From positions 3,063,501-3,127,500 of the forward strand of contig NZ_CP081869.1 in NCBI RefSeq assembly GCF_019797865.1: a stretch of DNA of 64,000 bases, in the 5' to 3' direction. Each line of letters opens with the position of its first letter. Position 1 is the first letter of the stretch. Of the stretch, positions 38,850 to 49,236 are shown piece after piece. The notes under the pieces are model-generated. The model did no database searches. It was not told the origin of the DNA and saw only the letters and a list, made by a program, of their open reading frames with translations. The DNA comes from Chenggangzhangella methanolivorans. GTDB taxonomy: Bacteria > Pseudomonadota > Alphaproteobacteria > Rhizobiales > Methylopilaceae. The position numbers and the translations under genes are program-made.

Positions 38850-41647
38850 TCAGACCGAGACGTTCGTCGTGACCATTTCGAGCCACGCGTTGAGGTCCTT
38901 GGAGCTGATTTGGTGTCCTGGTTCCCGCTCTCGCGGATGCCGTCGACGGCGCGGCGGAAGTCGGCGTTGTTCAACAGGAACTGCGCCGCGTTGCGCTCGT
39001 CGTCGTTGTCGGTCTCCTCGACGATCTTGTTGAGGTCCTTCTCGCTGACGATCGAGTCCGAGCCGTTCCAGTCGTCCCAGCGGTCGACGATCACGTCGAG
39101 GTCCTTGCGGTGGTCGTCGTAGAACTTGGCGTCGTAGACCCGCCCGACGTTGATCCGGTAGTAGTCCGACGTCGAGATGTAGCCCTTGTCGCCCTCGAGT
39201 CCTTCGGTGCCGGCCTCCATGTCGGTGTCGTCCCACGGCCGGGCGTCGTCGGTCTCGAAGCTGTAGCCGCGCGGGCCAGGCCGCGAGGTCTGGCCTGCGA
39301 GATACTTCTCGAACAGGTTCTTCTCGTTGAGATTGCTGTCGACGTGGAGGTAGGGGGCGAGCCGGTTGAGTGAGCTGCCGCGCTCGCCTTCGGTCTCCTG
39401 GAAGTGCTTCCACTCCTCGGCCTGGAAGTCGAACATCGACCGGTCGTCCGGCGCGTCGCGGCCGCCATACATGAAGCTGGCGTAGCGGGCGTATTCGAGC
39501 TTGTCGCCCCAGTCGCCGGCGGCGACGCCCTGGTCGGCGAGGCGTCCGAAGAACTCGCCCTGGCTGTCGGTGAGCTTCTGCATCTTCTGATGCGCGACGG
39601 CTTCGGCGATGAGCGCGCCCGCGATGCCGAACACCGCGCCCGCGACGCCGAGCACCGGCCCAAGCACGCGGGATCCGATCGCGAGCCCCTGAACCACGCG
39701 GGCGCCGATATTGCCGCCAAGGCGCGCCGCGAGGTTCGAGCCGTTCGGCGCGAACATCTTGATCGTGTTCATCGTCGCCATGGCGGTGGTGGCTGAGCCG
39801 CCGCCGATCGAAAGGCCGGCGCCCGCCTTTTCGAGCTCGGTGTCCGCCTTCTGCAGCGTGCGCACCCCGGTCACGATGTCCATCACGCCGCCGGTGACGT
39901 CGAGGCCGGCGCCGCCCATGAAGCGCACGAAGGTGCGGCCGAGCTTCTTGGCCGTGGAGGCGTCGGGCGCATCGCCCATCTTGTCGCCGAGCTTTTCGAG
40001 CGCCTTGTCGAACTCCTTCTTGTCGTCCTCGCTGAGATTGCCGAGGTCGAGGCCGAGGTCGCTGTTCGCCAGCTTGTCGGACGCCGTGTTGATCTCCTTG
40101 GTCACGCCCTTGGCGATCTCGGAGTCGACCTTCGACTCGCCCTTCCAGATGTCCGGGAAGTTGTCGTCGAGCAGGCCGAGCCAGGCGGTCGCGTCGGACT
40201 TTGTGCCGAGGTTCACGAGGTTCGAGCCGAACTTCGAGAAGTCGTTCGCCTGGCTGAGGCCGCCGACGAGATCGCGCACCGCCGCGATCTGCTCGTCGCT
40301 CGTCATCTCGCTCCAGCCGCCGTTCGAGAGCTGGACGCCCGCGCTGACGAAGCCCATCGTCCCGGTCAGCGCGCCGAACGTGCCGGTCTTGGCGCCCCCG
40401 TCCACGAACTTGCGGAAGGCGTTGCGGTCGTCGGTGGAGAGGCTGTCGAGCTTCTCGCCGATGACCTTGTCGGAGATCTCCCTGAGACGGGCCTGGTCGC
40501 TCTCCGACAGGGGCCCGCCGCCGACGGGCTTGAGGTCCATCCAAACGCTGCGCAACGCCATGTTGACCTTGGCGCTGTCCTCCGCGCTGAGGTTCTTCGA
40601 CATGTCGGCGAAGTCTTTGAAGTAGGCGTTGAGCGCCTCGGCCTCCTTGTAGGCCTTGCTGCCCTTGTCGGCGATCTGCAGCCCGCCGTTGATCGCCGAC
40701 TGCCAGACGTCGACGGTGGCGCGAAGCCCGGCGTCGAGGTTTTCGGGGTCGATCGACTCGGGGTCGGACACATACTCGTCGAGCTGATGCGTCATCATGT
40801 TCTGATCGAACTGCTGTTTCCGATCAGCGAATTTCTCAGGCTCGAAGTAGTTCAGCGCGTCGAAGTAGTTGCCGACCTCCTTGTCGATCTTGTCGGCGAG
40901 CTCCTCGTCGCCCGCCGCGGTCGCCTTCTCCTTCATGTCGATGACGTAGTCTTCGAACGCCGTGTTGGGCTCGCCGTCCTTGAACAGGCCCTCCATGGTC
41001 TTGGACTTGATGCCGTCGAGGGCTTCTGACGGAACGCCGTCGATCGTCGCCTTCAGCGCGTCGTCGTAGCGCTTTGCGATGCCCTCCTTGCCCATCAGCT
41101 CGGAGATGCCTTCGGCGACCTTCTTCTCGTCGACCATCTCCTTGACGTCGAGGCCGTTCAGATGGGTCGGGGAATCCTGGCTCTCGCGATAGGTGCCGGC
41201 CCCGGTCTGGATCTCCTCGGCGTAGCCGTAGAGGTCGTAGCCGTTGTCGATCGCCCCTTGCGCGTCGATCAGGTCGAGGAGCTTGGCCTCGTCCGAGCCC
41301 TTCTCGATCTTGCCGCTTTCGAGGTCGTCGCGGAGGCCCTGGACGAAGTCCTCGGTCGCCTTGGTCGCGACCGTGGTGTCACCCTCGACCTTGATGTCGA
41401 GGACGCCGTCGCCGGCGAAGTCGGGGATGTCGTATTCGTCCCGGATCTCGCTCTCGCTCATCGAGGTCGGATCGGTCTCGGGCTCCTGCCCCTCGGCCTC
41501 GGCTTCAGCCGGCGGGGCGTCCTCCGTCGGGGGCGGCGCCGCCTGGGCGTTGACGAGCGCGGCGTCCCATGCCGGATCGGTTGTCGGAGGCGCTTCTTCC
41601 GGCGTCGTGGATCCGGGCGGGACGGAACCTGGGACCGAAAGCGTCAT
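38850..41647 (-). CDS. Large translocator-like T3SS protein (HrpK/HrpF/NolX-type features), 932 aa
   Basis: Acidic protein with a Pro/Glu-rich N-terminus (about 60 residues, possible secretion signal), long helical soluble segments, and three hydrophobic Gly/Ala-rich stretches near residues 425-440, 575-625 and 640-685 ('VLGPVLGVAGAVFGIAGALI'), as in pore-forming translocators. A module at about 700-750 ('WGDKLEYARYASFMYGGRDA', 'FDFQAEEWKHFQET') is shared with the protein encoded at 45773-47580. The C-terminal part holds EF-hand-like 'DWNGSDSIVSEKDLNKIV'. A frame change near 38915 moves the true end to 'SSKDLNAWLEMVTTNVSV'. I infer a T3SS translocator or effector from layout and context; I cannot name the family with certainty. 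Confidence 0.6.
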
Positions 41648-41787
41648 GAAATCCTCCTGGGCGATCGCGTGACGTCTTTGTGATCGTATGACGATATAGC
41701 CGCGTCGGGAACCGGGGATTTTGGATTTTCATGCGGTTGACGCCGCAGGTTGCGGCTTCGCTCCCGCGGTCTCCTCTCCTGCGGGCG

Positions 41788-41817
41788 TCGGCGGCCGCCT
41801 TCGGAAACGGCCGCCGA
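41788..41817 (-). terminator. 10-bp GC hairpin downstream of the LysM-protein gene
   Basis: TCGGCGGCCG and CGGCCGCCGA (41788-41797 with 41808-41817) are perfect arms around a 10-base loop. It lies 8 bases beyond the stop at 41825. No T-tract follows, so termination would be weak or factor-assisted. The rest of the 177-bp gap (41648-41824) shows nothing else. Confidence 0.5.
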
Positions 41818-41824
41818 TCATCAT

Positions 41825-44800
41825 TCATCCGACGCCGAAGACCGGGCGTCCGTAGATCTCTTCGGCATGCTCGCGGAGGTCGGCGAGATCCTGGACCTCG
41901 GGCGCTCGGATCACCACGCCGCGGGGGCCGACCCTGTCGCGCTCGCGGTCGTCTGGCGCAAGACGGTCGGAATAGACCTCCGCGCCTTCCGAACCCTCCA
42001 GAGGCTCCATCTCGTGGGTGGCCGAAACGAGATCGCTCAGCCCCTCGGGATCGAGGTTTTGGTCACGGGCCGTGTCAAGGAAGGTGGACGGATCGAGCCC
42101 GCCCGCCTCCATCGCCTGCGCGATCGCCGGCCCGGCGGAGACGTGGCCGGAGCGATCATAGTCGGCGAGCGCCTCCGCCTGTTCGCGCGAAAGCCCTGCG
42201 GTCTCGAGATAATCGGCCGCCGCGCCTTCGTAGCGGCGCTGCGCGTCGAAATCGCGCTTTACCGTCAGGGCGATGCCGGCGCCCAGCATGAGCCCCGCGC
42301 CGATCGGCCCGGCGGCCGCGCCGCCATAGCCGACGCCGGCGGCGAGCACGACCGCGCCGCCCGTCGCGCTCACGCCGAAGATGAACGCTTCGGCGTTGTC
42401 TCCCCGCGCGATCGCGTCGCCCAGGAGAGCGCCGTCGACGAGGACGCTCGCAGCGCGAAGGAACGACGATGCGCGCACCCATCCGGGCTGGTCGTAGAAT
42501 TGCGTTCCGACCGGTCGCGCGACGCCTTTCGGAAGCGCGTCCGTGATCGTGTCGGCCGGAACCCGCGGATTGGTGCGCGGAAGCAGCGAGGCGACGTAGC
42601 TGTCGACGCCCGGCATGCTGAAGCCGAGCCTCTGGAGCGCCGCGCGGCCCGCGGGCTGGTTGGCGAGAAAGCCGCTGAGCTCCGCCGCCTGATGCCCGAC
42701 GCCCGCCGCCAGGAAGCCGCCCCTCAGGGCGTCGCGCCAACTGCCGCTGTCGCTCGCGAAGGCGTTCATCGTCTGCCAGAGCGCGACGCCGCCTGCGACC
42801 GTTCCGCCCGCGTTGAGGAAGCCGCCCGTGTAGGACGTGCGACGGACGTCCGCCGTCACGGGGCCGTTGCTCAGGAAAGGCACCCGGTCCGCCAGATTCG
42901 TCATCTGCGCGACTGTCGCGAGGCCGCCGGCGCCGTGTTGGCCGACGAGCCGCGACGGATCCGAGAGCGCCGCTCCCATGATCGACTGAAACGCCTCCTT
43001 GGCGACGCCGCGCGTGGCGTTGACGAACTGCCGGGATTGACGATCGCGTTCGGGTCCGCGATCGCGCGCGCTTCCGCCACGAGCGTGCGATGGACCGCTT
43101 CGCTCCTCGCCTCCGGGCTCTCGTTCACGACCGAGGCGACGCCCGGATCGTTGACCGCGCCGTTGCGGGCGTCGCGGAGGTCGCGCACGCCTTCGATCCC
43201 TGCGAGCGGCGCCAGCGCGGGGTCGTTCGCCGTGAAGGCTGCGCGCTGGATGTCGGCGCCGGCCTCCGCAAGCGCCTCATAGGCCGCGTCGAACCCGGCG
43301 ACGAACTCCGGATGCTCCTGGAGATAGCGCTCCGTCGCCGCGTCGGCCTGCTCGGGCGTCATCAGGTCGTTGAAGTCCTGACGGACCGTCACAAGCGGGT
43401 CGGCCACCTGACGGAACTCGTCGAGCCGCTCGGTGGCGGTTTCGCGCAGCCGCTCGAAGCCCTCCGCAACGCCTTCCACGACATTCGTCGCGCCGTCGGC
43501 GTCGCCGCGCTCGTGAAGCACGCCCGCCATCGCGACCTGGAGCCCGGCGCCCGCGCCGTCCTCCATCGCAAGGGCTGCGAGCTCCCTGTAGTCCCCGCCA
43601 TTCGCGAAGGCGCCGCCGCGCGCGCCGTCCACCATCGCCTGCGCCACCGAGCGCGTCGTCTGGGGACCGCCCGTGACCGCGAGCGAAGCGCGGTCCGTCG
43701 CAAGCGCGATGTTGCTGAAGACCTCGCGCCGTGCGGGGGACGACTGGATCGACTGATTGTCTCCGCCGGGACCGCCCTGCGTCCAGCTGATGCGGTCGCC
43801 GAGATCGCGGCCCATGCTCTGGATCGTCGGGAGCGAGCCGTCCACGACGCGCCGCGCGATCTCGGGCGGCACGCCGAGATCCGGGCTGGTGGCCCGTTCG
43901 AGCTCGGCCGCCGCGTCCACCGCCGCGTTCGGTCCGCCCGCGCCATAGGCGTCGCGCACCGCCTCGACGCGCGGGTCGATCACGACCGCGGTCAGCCCCT
44001 CGTCGACGCCGGCCTGGAAGGTCTCGTCCTGAAGGCCGAGCGTCTGCATGGTGGCGGCGCGCGTGACGCCGGCCGTCACCGCCATCTCGGGCTCGACCGC
44101 GTCATGCGCGCCCTGGATCTGGCGCTCGGCCTCGGCGTCCGCCTCGCCGAGCTCGCGCGCGGCCGCGGCCTCGAGCTCGGGGATGCGCGCGGCGTCGGCC
44201 GGGTCGGCGCTGGCGCGGGCGGCGTCGAGCGCCGCCTGCGCGTCGCGCGCCTGCTCGTATTCGGAGACGACGACGCCGAGCGTGTCGCGGGTCACGCCCT
44301 GGGCGCGCCAGGTCTCGACCGCGCCCTCGCGGGCGTCCGCCACGGCCCGCTCGACCGTCGGATTTTCAGGCAGCTCCTGCGTCAGCAGGTCGTAGCGCTC
44401 GACCGTGGTCTCTTCCGGATAGGCCTCGCCCTCGCCGAGATCCAACAGGCCGCTCGTCAGCTCCGTCTCGAGGTTCTGACGCGCGCCGTCGGCGTTCTGT
44501 TCGGCTGCGTTGAGCGCGCTTAGCGTCGCGATCGGGCTGCGGGTCGGGGCCGAGGGATCGGGGTTCGTGATCTCGGTCTGCAGCGCCGTCAGCTCCTGAT
44601 CGGCGTCGCTCGCCTGCGTGGCGAGCGCCGAAAGCTCGGTCGAGGTCGTGGTGTCGGCGCGCCAGGCCGCCTCGGAGCCATCGGCCGCTTCGGTCACCGC
44701 CTGCTGGAAGCGCGGATCGTTCGGGTTGGTGGCGCGGATGGCGTCGAGCGTCGGCGCCGCCGTCCGGTCCGCGAAGGGCTCTGCGCCGCCCGACAGCGTG

Positions 44801-45699
44801 AGCTCGCGCTGGGCCGCGTCGCGGACGCCGCCCCAGGCCTCGTCGGACAGGGCGCGGGCCGCGACCGCGTCGTCGCGCGCGATCCGCTGCTCCTGCGGCG
44901 TGAGCGCGGGATCGATGGCGCTCCGTTTGAGGCTCGCGAGGTCGGCGTCGCGCTGGCGCGCCGCATCGGTCAGCTCCTGCAGTTGCGCGCCGGTGGCGCG
45001 GGTCTCTCGCCACTCCCGGTCGACGGTCTGGTTGGCGGAGGTGACGCGCTCCTGGAAGGTCGGGCTCTCCGGAACCCGGGCGCGGATGGCCTCGACGGTC
45101 GGCCGCGTCGTCTCGTCGACCGGGAACCGCGCGGTCTCGCCCGCCTGGCGGATTTCGCCCGCCACGCCGGTCTCGACGGTGGTCCAGGCGTCCCGTGCGT
45201 TGGTCCGCGCCTCGGTGACGGCGGCCCTGTCCTCGGAAAGCATGCGGGCGGTCGGCGTCCGGTCGAACACCGCGGCCCGGCGGTCGGCGGCTTCCGCGGT
45301 CGCGACCTGGGTGCGGGTGTTGATCGTGGCCGGGTCGCTGGTCGGGACCAGCACGACTTCCGGCGGCCGGATCAGGTCGGGGTTCTGGATTTGGGCGTTG
45401 TTGGCGATCGTGCCGCCGACCGGCGCGTTCGCAGTGCGCGAGATGCCGGTCAGCGTGTCGCCGGGGGCGACCGCGCGCGGCACTTCGGTCGGCCTGATGT
45501 CGGGGGCCGCCGGAACCAGATCGGCGGGTCCGCCGCGCATCATGCGGCGCTCCTCGGCGAGCTGGACGCCGGCGTTGAAGGCTCTTTGCGACTCAGGCGA
45601 CGGCGGAGGCGGCGGCGGGGGTGGTGGCGGCGGCGGCGGCGGAAGGACCTGGATCGGCGCCGGCGGGGTTGGCCCGGTCAAAAATTCCTCGAACGCCAT
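41825..45699 (-). CDS. 1290-aa proline-tract / LysM / tandem-repeat protein, one frameshift
   Basis: Order of parts: residues 1-20; a proline tract of about 14 Pro; a LysM domain at about residues 75-118 ('VAPGDTLTGISRTANAPVGG', 'NPDLIRPPEVVLVP'), normally a peptidoglycan/GlcNAc binder; three clear and one weak tandem helical repeats of about 110-120 residues at roughly 160-250, 275-370, 393-490 and 515-590, sharing 'AIRAxxPxxPxFQxxV' and 'WRxxxxTxxxLxxL'; a long Ala/Asp-rich helical region; and after a frame change near 43030 a C-terminal part with a hydrophobic Gly-rich stretch around residue 1130. It has no signal peptide, so T3SS export is plausible. It is flanked by the two translocator-like genes. 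Not a family I can name. Confidence 0.6.
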
Positions 45700-45772
45700 G
45701 GTCGCGTCTCTCTCGTCTCGACCGGAGCGACGATGGCCTCTCGGACCCGCGCCGCCCCGGGGTCTCGGCCCG

Positions 45773-47580
45773 TCAGGCGACTTCCTTGTGGAGGTCCTCG
45801 TTCAGGCGGTTGGAGGAGGATCCGTCCTCCTGGGGGGTGTTGCGGAAATGGTCCCACTCGTCCTGCTGAAACTCGTAGAGGCTCACGTCTTCGGGCGCGA
45901 TGCGGCCGCCATAGTGGTGGATCGAGTAGCGGGCGTATTCGACCTTGTCGCCCCAGTCGTCCTGCAGCAGCCCGTCATTCGCGAGATCCTTGAACCACTG
46001 GCCTTCGGCGTCGGTCGCCTTCTGCTTCTTCTCGTGGTCGACGAAGAAGCCGATGATCGCCCCGATGCCGGCGAGCGCCGCGCCGACGAGGAATAGCGGG
46101 CCGCTCGCGGCCGAGAGCGCCGGCGCGAGCGTTCCGAACAGGCCCGCGATGCCGATCGCGCCCGCGGCCCCGCCCGCCACGCCGCTCACCACCTGCAGCG
46201 CGCCCTGCGCCTTGGTCAGCGCGCTGCCGCTCTCGACGCCGGACTTGATCGTGAGCGCGCCCAGAACGAGGTCGGCGACGCCCGCGGCGCCGTCGGCGAG
46301 CGCGCCGAGCACCTTCACCGTCGAGCCCGCGATCTTGGCCGAGCGCGAGGGATCCGACGCCGCGCCGGCCTTGGCCGCCTCGTCGTCGAACATCTTGGCG
46401 ATGCCGTCATACATGTCGTCGCTGACGCCGGGCGCGCTCTTGGGCGGGCCGTCGGGCGTCGACCCTTGCGCGTCGGCGAAGATGCGGTTGATCTCGGTCC
46501 CCATCTGGCTGCGGAACTCGTCCGCGACGCCGCCCGGGATTTCCGGCAGCCCGCCGCCGGGCGCGGTCTGGACCTTCTCGATCTCTCCGCCCCAGAGCCC
46601 CTGCTTGCCCCAGATCTCCGGCAGCGACTTGTCGAGGCCGAGCGTCTGGACGAGCCCGCCCTTGCCGAGCGTCTCCATGATCGCGTCGCCGGTGCGGATG
46701 AAGTGCGACGAGGCGCCGGCGAAGGAGATGAAGTCCTTGGCGACCGCGAGGCGCTCGGTCGGGCTGTCGGCGAGCTTTCCGCCCTCGCCGACGAGCTGAT
46801 AGACGCCTGAGAACAGCGAGACGCCGCCGCCTAGCGAGCCGAGCACGCCGTTGGTGCTGAGCGTCCCGAGCAGGCCCGAGAGGCCCTCGCGGTCCTTCAC
46901 CGGCACGTAGGCCGAGAAGCGGTCGAGATCGGCCTGGCTCAGCTTGCCGCCATTGGCGTTGGCGGCGTCGGCGGCTTCCGTGATCGCCTCGACGACCTTC
47001 TTCGAGTCCGTCTTGCCGGCCAGGAACTCGTTCATGAACTTGTCGATGGTCTCGACGGTCCGGCGCGGCACGTCGAAGGTCTCGGACTTGATGATGCCCT
47101 TCAGGAGGCCGAACAGGTCCTTGGTGGCGAGATCCTTGTTGGCCTCCGACACCTTGCCCGGGTCGCCCACCCAGCTCGTTGAGGTCGGCGGTCAGCGCGT
47201 CCTTCTGGATGGTCTGGGCCGCGAGCTTGCCCTTCTCGGGATCGAGCAGCGTCAGGCTCTGGATCAGCGACGACATCTCGGTCTGGGCCGCATGCCCCAG
47301 CCCTTGCGCTTTCAGGTCCTGGATGTAGTCGAGGAAGCGGGTGTCCTGGTCGTCCTTGCCGAGCAGGGTCTCCTCGAGCTTGGCCTTCACCTCGTCCTTG
47401 TTGGAAATCGTAGCCGTCCGCGACGCTGTCCTCGACCGCCTCGCTGTGCTCGCGCTGCTGGCCGTCACGGTTCCCGGCGCCCGAGCGCCGCAGCATTGCG
47501 AGGAACAGATCCTGCGCGTCGACCGGCCCCGGGGAGCCGGGCGAGGGAGACGGGCTCAGGAACTGCTGACCGACGCGCAT
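45773..47580 (-). CDS. Second translocator-like T3SS protein, 602 aa, two frameshifts
   Basis: About the size of rhizobial NopX. The start 'MRVGQQFLSPSPSPGSPGP' is Ser/Pro-rich, like a T3SS export signal. Frames change near 47405 and 47172. Hydrophobic Gly/Ala stretches lie near residues 245-265, 430-455 and 460-517 ('AAGAIGIAGLFGTLAPALSA', 'FLVGAALAGIGAIIGFFVDH'). The C-terminal module 'WGDKVEYARYSIHHYGGRIA', 'YEFQQDEWDHFRNT' matches the 932-residue protein. EF-hand-like 'NANGGKLSQADLDRF' lies near residue 205. Translocon component or effector is inferred from topology and location. In NGR234-type loci nopX also lies beside the rhc genes. Confidence 0.62.
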
Positions 47581-47632
47581 GCAGGCAAGTCCTCGATATA
47601 GGAGGCGGGCGCCGCAGCCTGTCGGCTCGGCC

Positions 47633-47893
47633 TCATCGCGTCTCCTGGTCTGGGGGCTGGCGTCCGGCGGACCCGGACTCCGGATCGGCCGCCGGAGGCG
47701 CGTCTTGGAAGCGCCGGCGATAGGCCGGCGTCAGCGTGACGCCGTAGGCCAGGAAGGCGAGACCCGCGGCCATCATGACGATGGGCACGATCGGGATCCC
47801 CTCCTGGCCGGGCGACAGCGCGCAGCCGCCGGTCGAGACGGCGGCCGCCGCGCAGGCGAGGCGGGCTCCGATCGAACCCGCGCCAAGCCTCAT
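47633..47893 (-). CDS. Small membrane protein or lipoprotein, 86 aa
   Basis: N-terminal hydrophobic signal with a lipobox-like 'VSTGGCAL' around residue 24, then a second hydrophobic segment 'IPIVPIVMMAAGLAFLAYGV' and a polar Pro/Asp/Gln-rich tail. Its ATG overlaps the stop of the EF-hand-repeat gene by one base (TGATG), so it is translationally coupled to it. No family recognised. It could anchor or pilot a T3SS component, but there is no direct evidence. Confidence 0.5.
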   Translation of the reverse strand: MRLGAGSIGARLACAAAAVSTGGCALSPGQEGIPIVPIVMMAAGLAFLAYGVTLTPAYRRRFQDAPPAADPESGSAGRQPPDQETR

Positions 47894-48990
47894 CAGCCGG
47901 CGGCGTCTTCCTGCGCCAGCTCTTCGACGCGGGACGCGAACTCGTCCTTGGACAGCTCGCCGGCGCCCAGTCCGCCCTCGGCCTCGAACTCCTCGCGGGA
48001 GATCTTGCCGTCGGCCCCGGCGATCTTCTCGAACGCCTTTTCGGCCTGTTCGGCGTCAAGTCCGGCCCGCTCGGCGAGCGCCGTGAACTCGGCCTGGTCG
48101 ATCGCGCCGTCGGCGCCGGCGTCGCGCTCGAAGGAGGCGGCGGGCTCGTCGTCGCTGTTGAGATCCTCGACGCCCTGCTTGAACTCGTCCTCAGAGACCT
48201 GGCTGTCGCCGAACGCCTCCTTGAACTCGTCCTTCGACAGCTTGCCGTCGGCGCCGGCGGCCTTCTCGAACGCCTTGCCGGCGTCCTCCTCGCTGATCCC
48301 GGCCTTCTCGGCCGTGGCCTTCAACTCGCTCTCGTCGATCTGCTCGTCGGCGCCGGCCTCGCGGGCGAACTTCGCGAACGGCTCCTCGACGCCGTTAAGC
48401 TCGTCGACGCCCTTCTTGAACTGGCCTTCCGAGACGTCGCCCTTGCCGAACGCCTCCTCGAACTCTTCCTTCGACAGCTTGCCGTCGGCGCCGGCCGCCT
48501 TCTCGAAGGCCTTTCCGGCGTCTTCCTCGCTGATGCCGGCCTTCTCGGCCATCGCCTTGAACTCGCCGTCGTCGATCTGCTCGTCGGCGCCTGCGTCGCG
48601 TCCAAACTCCGCGAAGGGCGCCTCGTCCGCCTCCTCGTTGCGGGTCTTGGCGCGTTCGACGAGGCTCTCGAGGCCGCCCTTCAGCTCATCGAGATTGAAG
48701 GCTCCATCGGAGCCGGCCGAGCGGGTGAGCAGCTCCTGCAGGCGGTCGGCCGGCAGCTCGCCGTCCTTGCCGAAGGCCTCCATGACGGCGTCGGAGTCTT
48801 CTCTGGAGAGGCCGAGCCGCGAGGACGCCTCCCTGAACTCGGCGCTGTTGAAGCGGCTGTCCGCGCCTGCTTCCTGGCCGAGGAAGGCCTTGAATTCGTC
48901 GCCCGACAGGCCGCCCCCCTGGGTTCGATCCCAATCGGCCCCGGCGATCGACCTGAACACGCTTTCAACAGACATTCCGACGTCTCCCAT
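47893..48990 (-). CDS. Tandem degenerate EF-hand repeat protein, 365 aa
   Basis: Highly acidic. Three near-identical 79-residue repeats, roughly residues 124-202, 203-281 and 282-360, follow a more divergent N-terminal copy (about 8-110). Each repeat has two EF-like loops, for example 'AGADEQIDDGEFKAMAEKAG' and 'AAGADGKLSKEEFEEAFG', plus a third weaker one ('SEGQFKKGV'). The loops keep Gly6, the hydrophobic residue 8 and Glu12 but lack Asp at positions 1 and 3, so Ca2+ binding would be weak or lost. It has no signal peptide. It lies inside the T3SS secreted-protein block. Function unknown; effector, scaffold or ion sensor are possibilities. Intact frame. Confidence 0.7.
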   Translation of the reverse strand: MGDVGMSVESVFRSIAGADWDRTQGGGLSGDEFKAFLGQEAGADSRFNSAEFREASSRLGLSREDSDAVMEAFGKDGELPADRLQELLTRSAGSDGAFNLDELKGGLESLVERAKTRNEEADEAPFAEFGRDAGADEQIDDGEFKAMAEKAGISEEDAGKAFEKAAGADGKLSKEEFEEAFGKGDVSEGQFKKGVDELNGVEEPFAKFAREAGADEQIDESELKATAEKAGISEEDAGKAFEKAAGADGKLSKDEFKEAFGDSQVSEDEFKQGVEDLNSDDEPAASFERDAGADGAIDQAEFTALAERAGLDAEQAEKAFEKIAGADGKISREEFEAEGGLGAGELSKDEFASRVEELAQEDAAG

Positions 48991-49164
48991 CAGCGGTCTG
49001 CGGCTCCCGGCGCCTCTATGGAGGCTTAAGGCCAGATGAGCCGTTTATGACGGGCACGTGAACCCTGCCGCGCGGCGCCGGATTGCGCCCGCGTTGGGAA
49101 CTAAACTCTGATACTGAGGCCCGTCGCAGTGAGGAACGAGGCGATGTTGCTTGGAAGCGCCGTC

Positions 49165-49188
49165 AAAATCAACGAAATTGTCGTTGAT
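49165..49188 (-). terminator. Hairpin terminator downstream of the 768-aa gene
   Basis: ATCAACGA-AATTG-TCGTTGAT (49168-49188) is a perfect 8-bp inverted repeat. Read on the minus strand it is followed by TTTT-rich sequence and lies about 49 bases past the stop at 49237. It separates the sctT/768-aa transcription unit from the EF-hand gene. The rest of 48991-49236 is only leader for the latter. Confidence 0.55.
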
Positions 49189-49236
49189 CAGTAACTTTTA
49201 TTCTTAGCCGGCGACCGGCGCTGCGTCCGACGGCCG

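Noticed and set aside
38850..41647. 967-residue version of the translocator-like protein ending in an Arg/Ser-rich tail
   Set aside because: The tail beyond about 38915 is low-complexity antisense of the transglycosylase gene; the alternative frame ends in a normal helix and stops at 38850.
47893..48990. CRISPR or DNA-level satellite suggested by the regular repeats
   Set aside because: The repetition is a multiple of three in an intact frame and encodes 79-residue protein repeats; there are no unique spacers.
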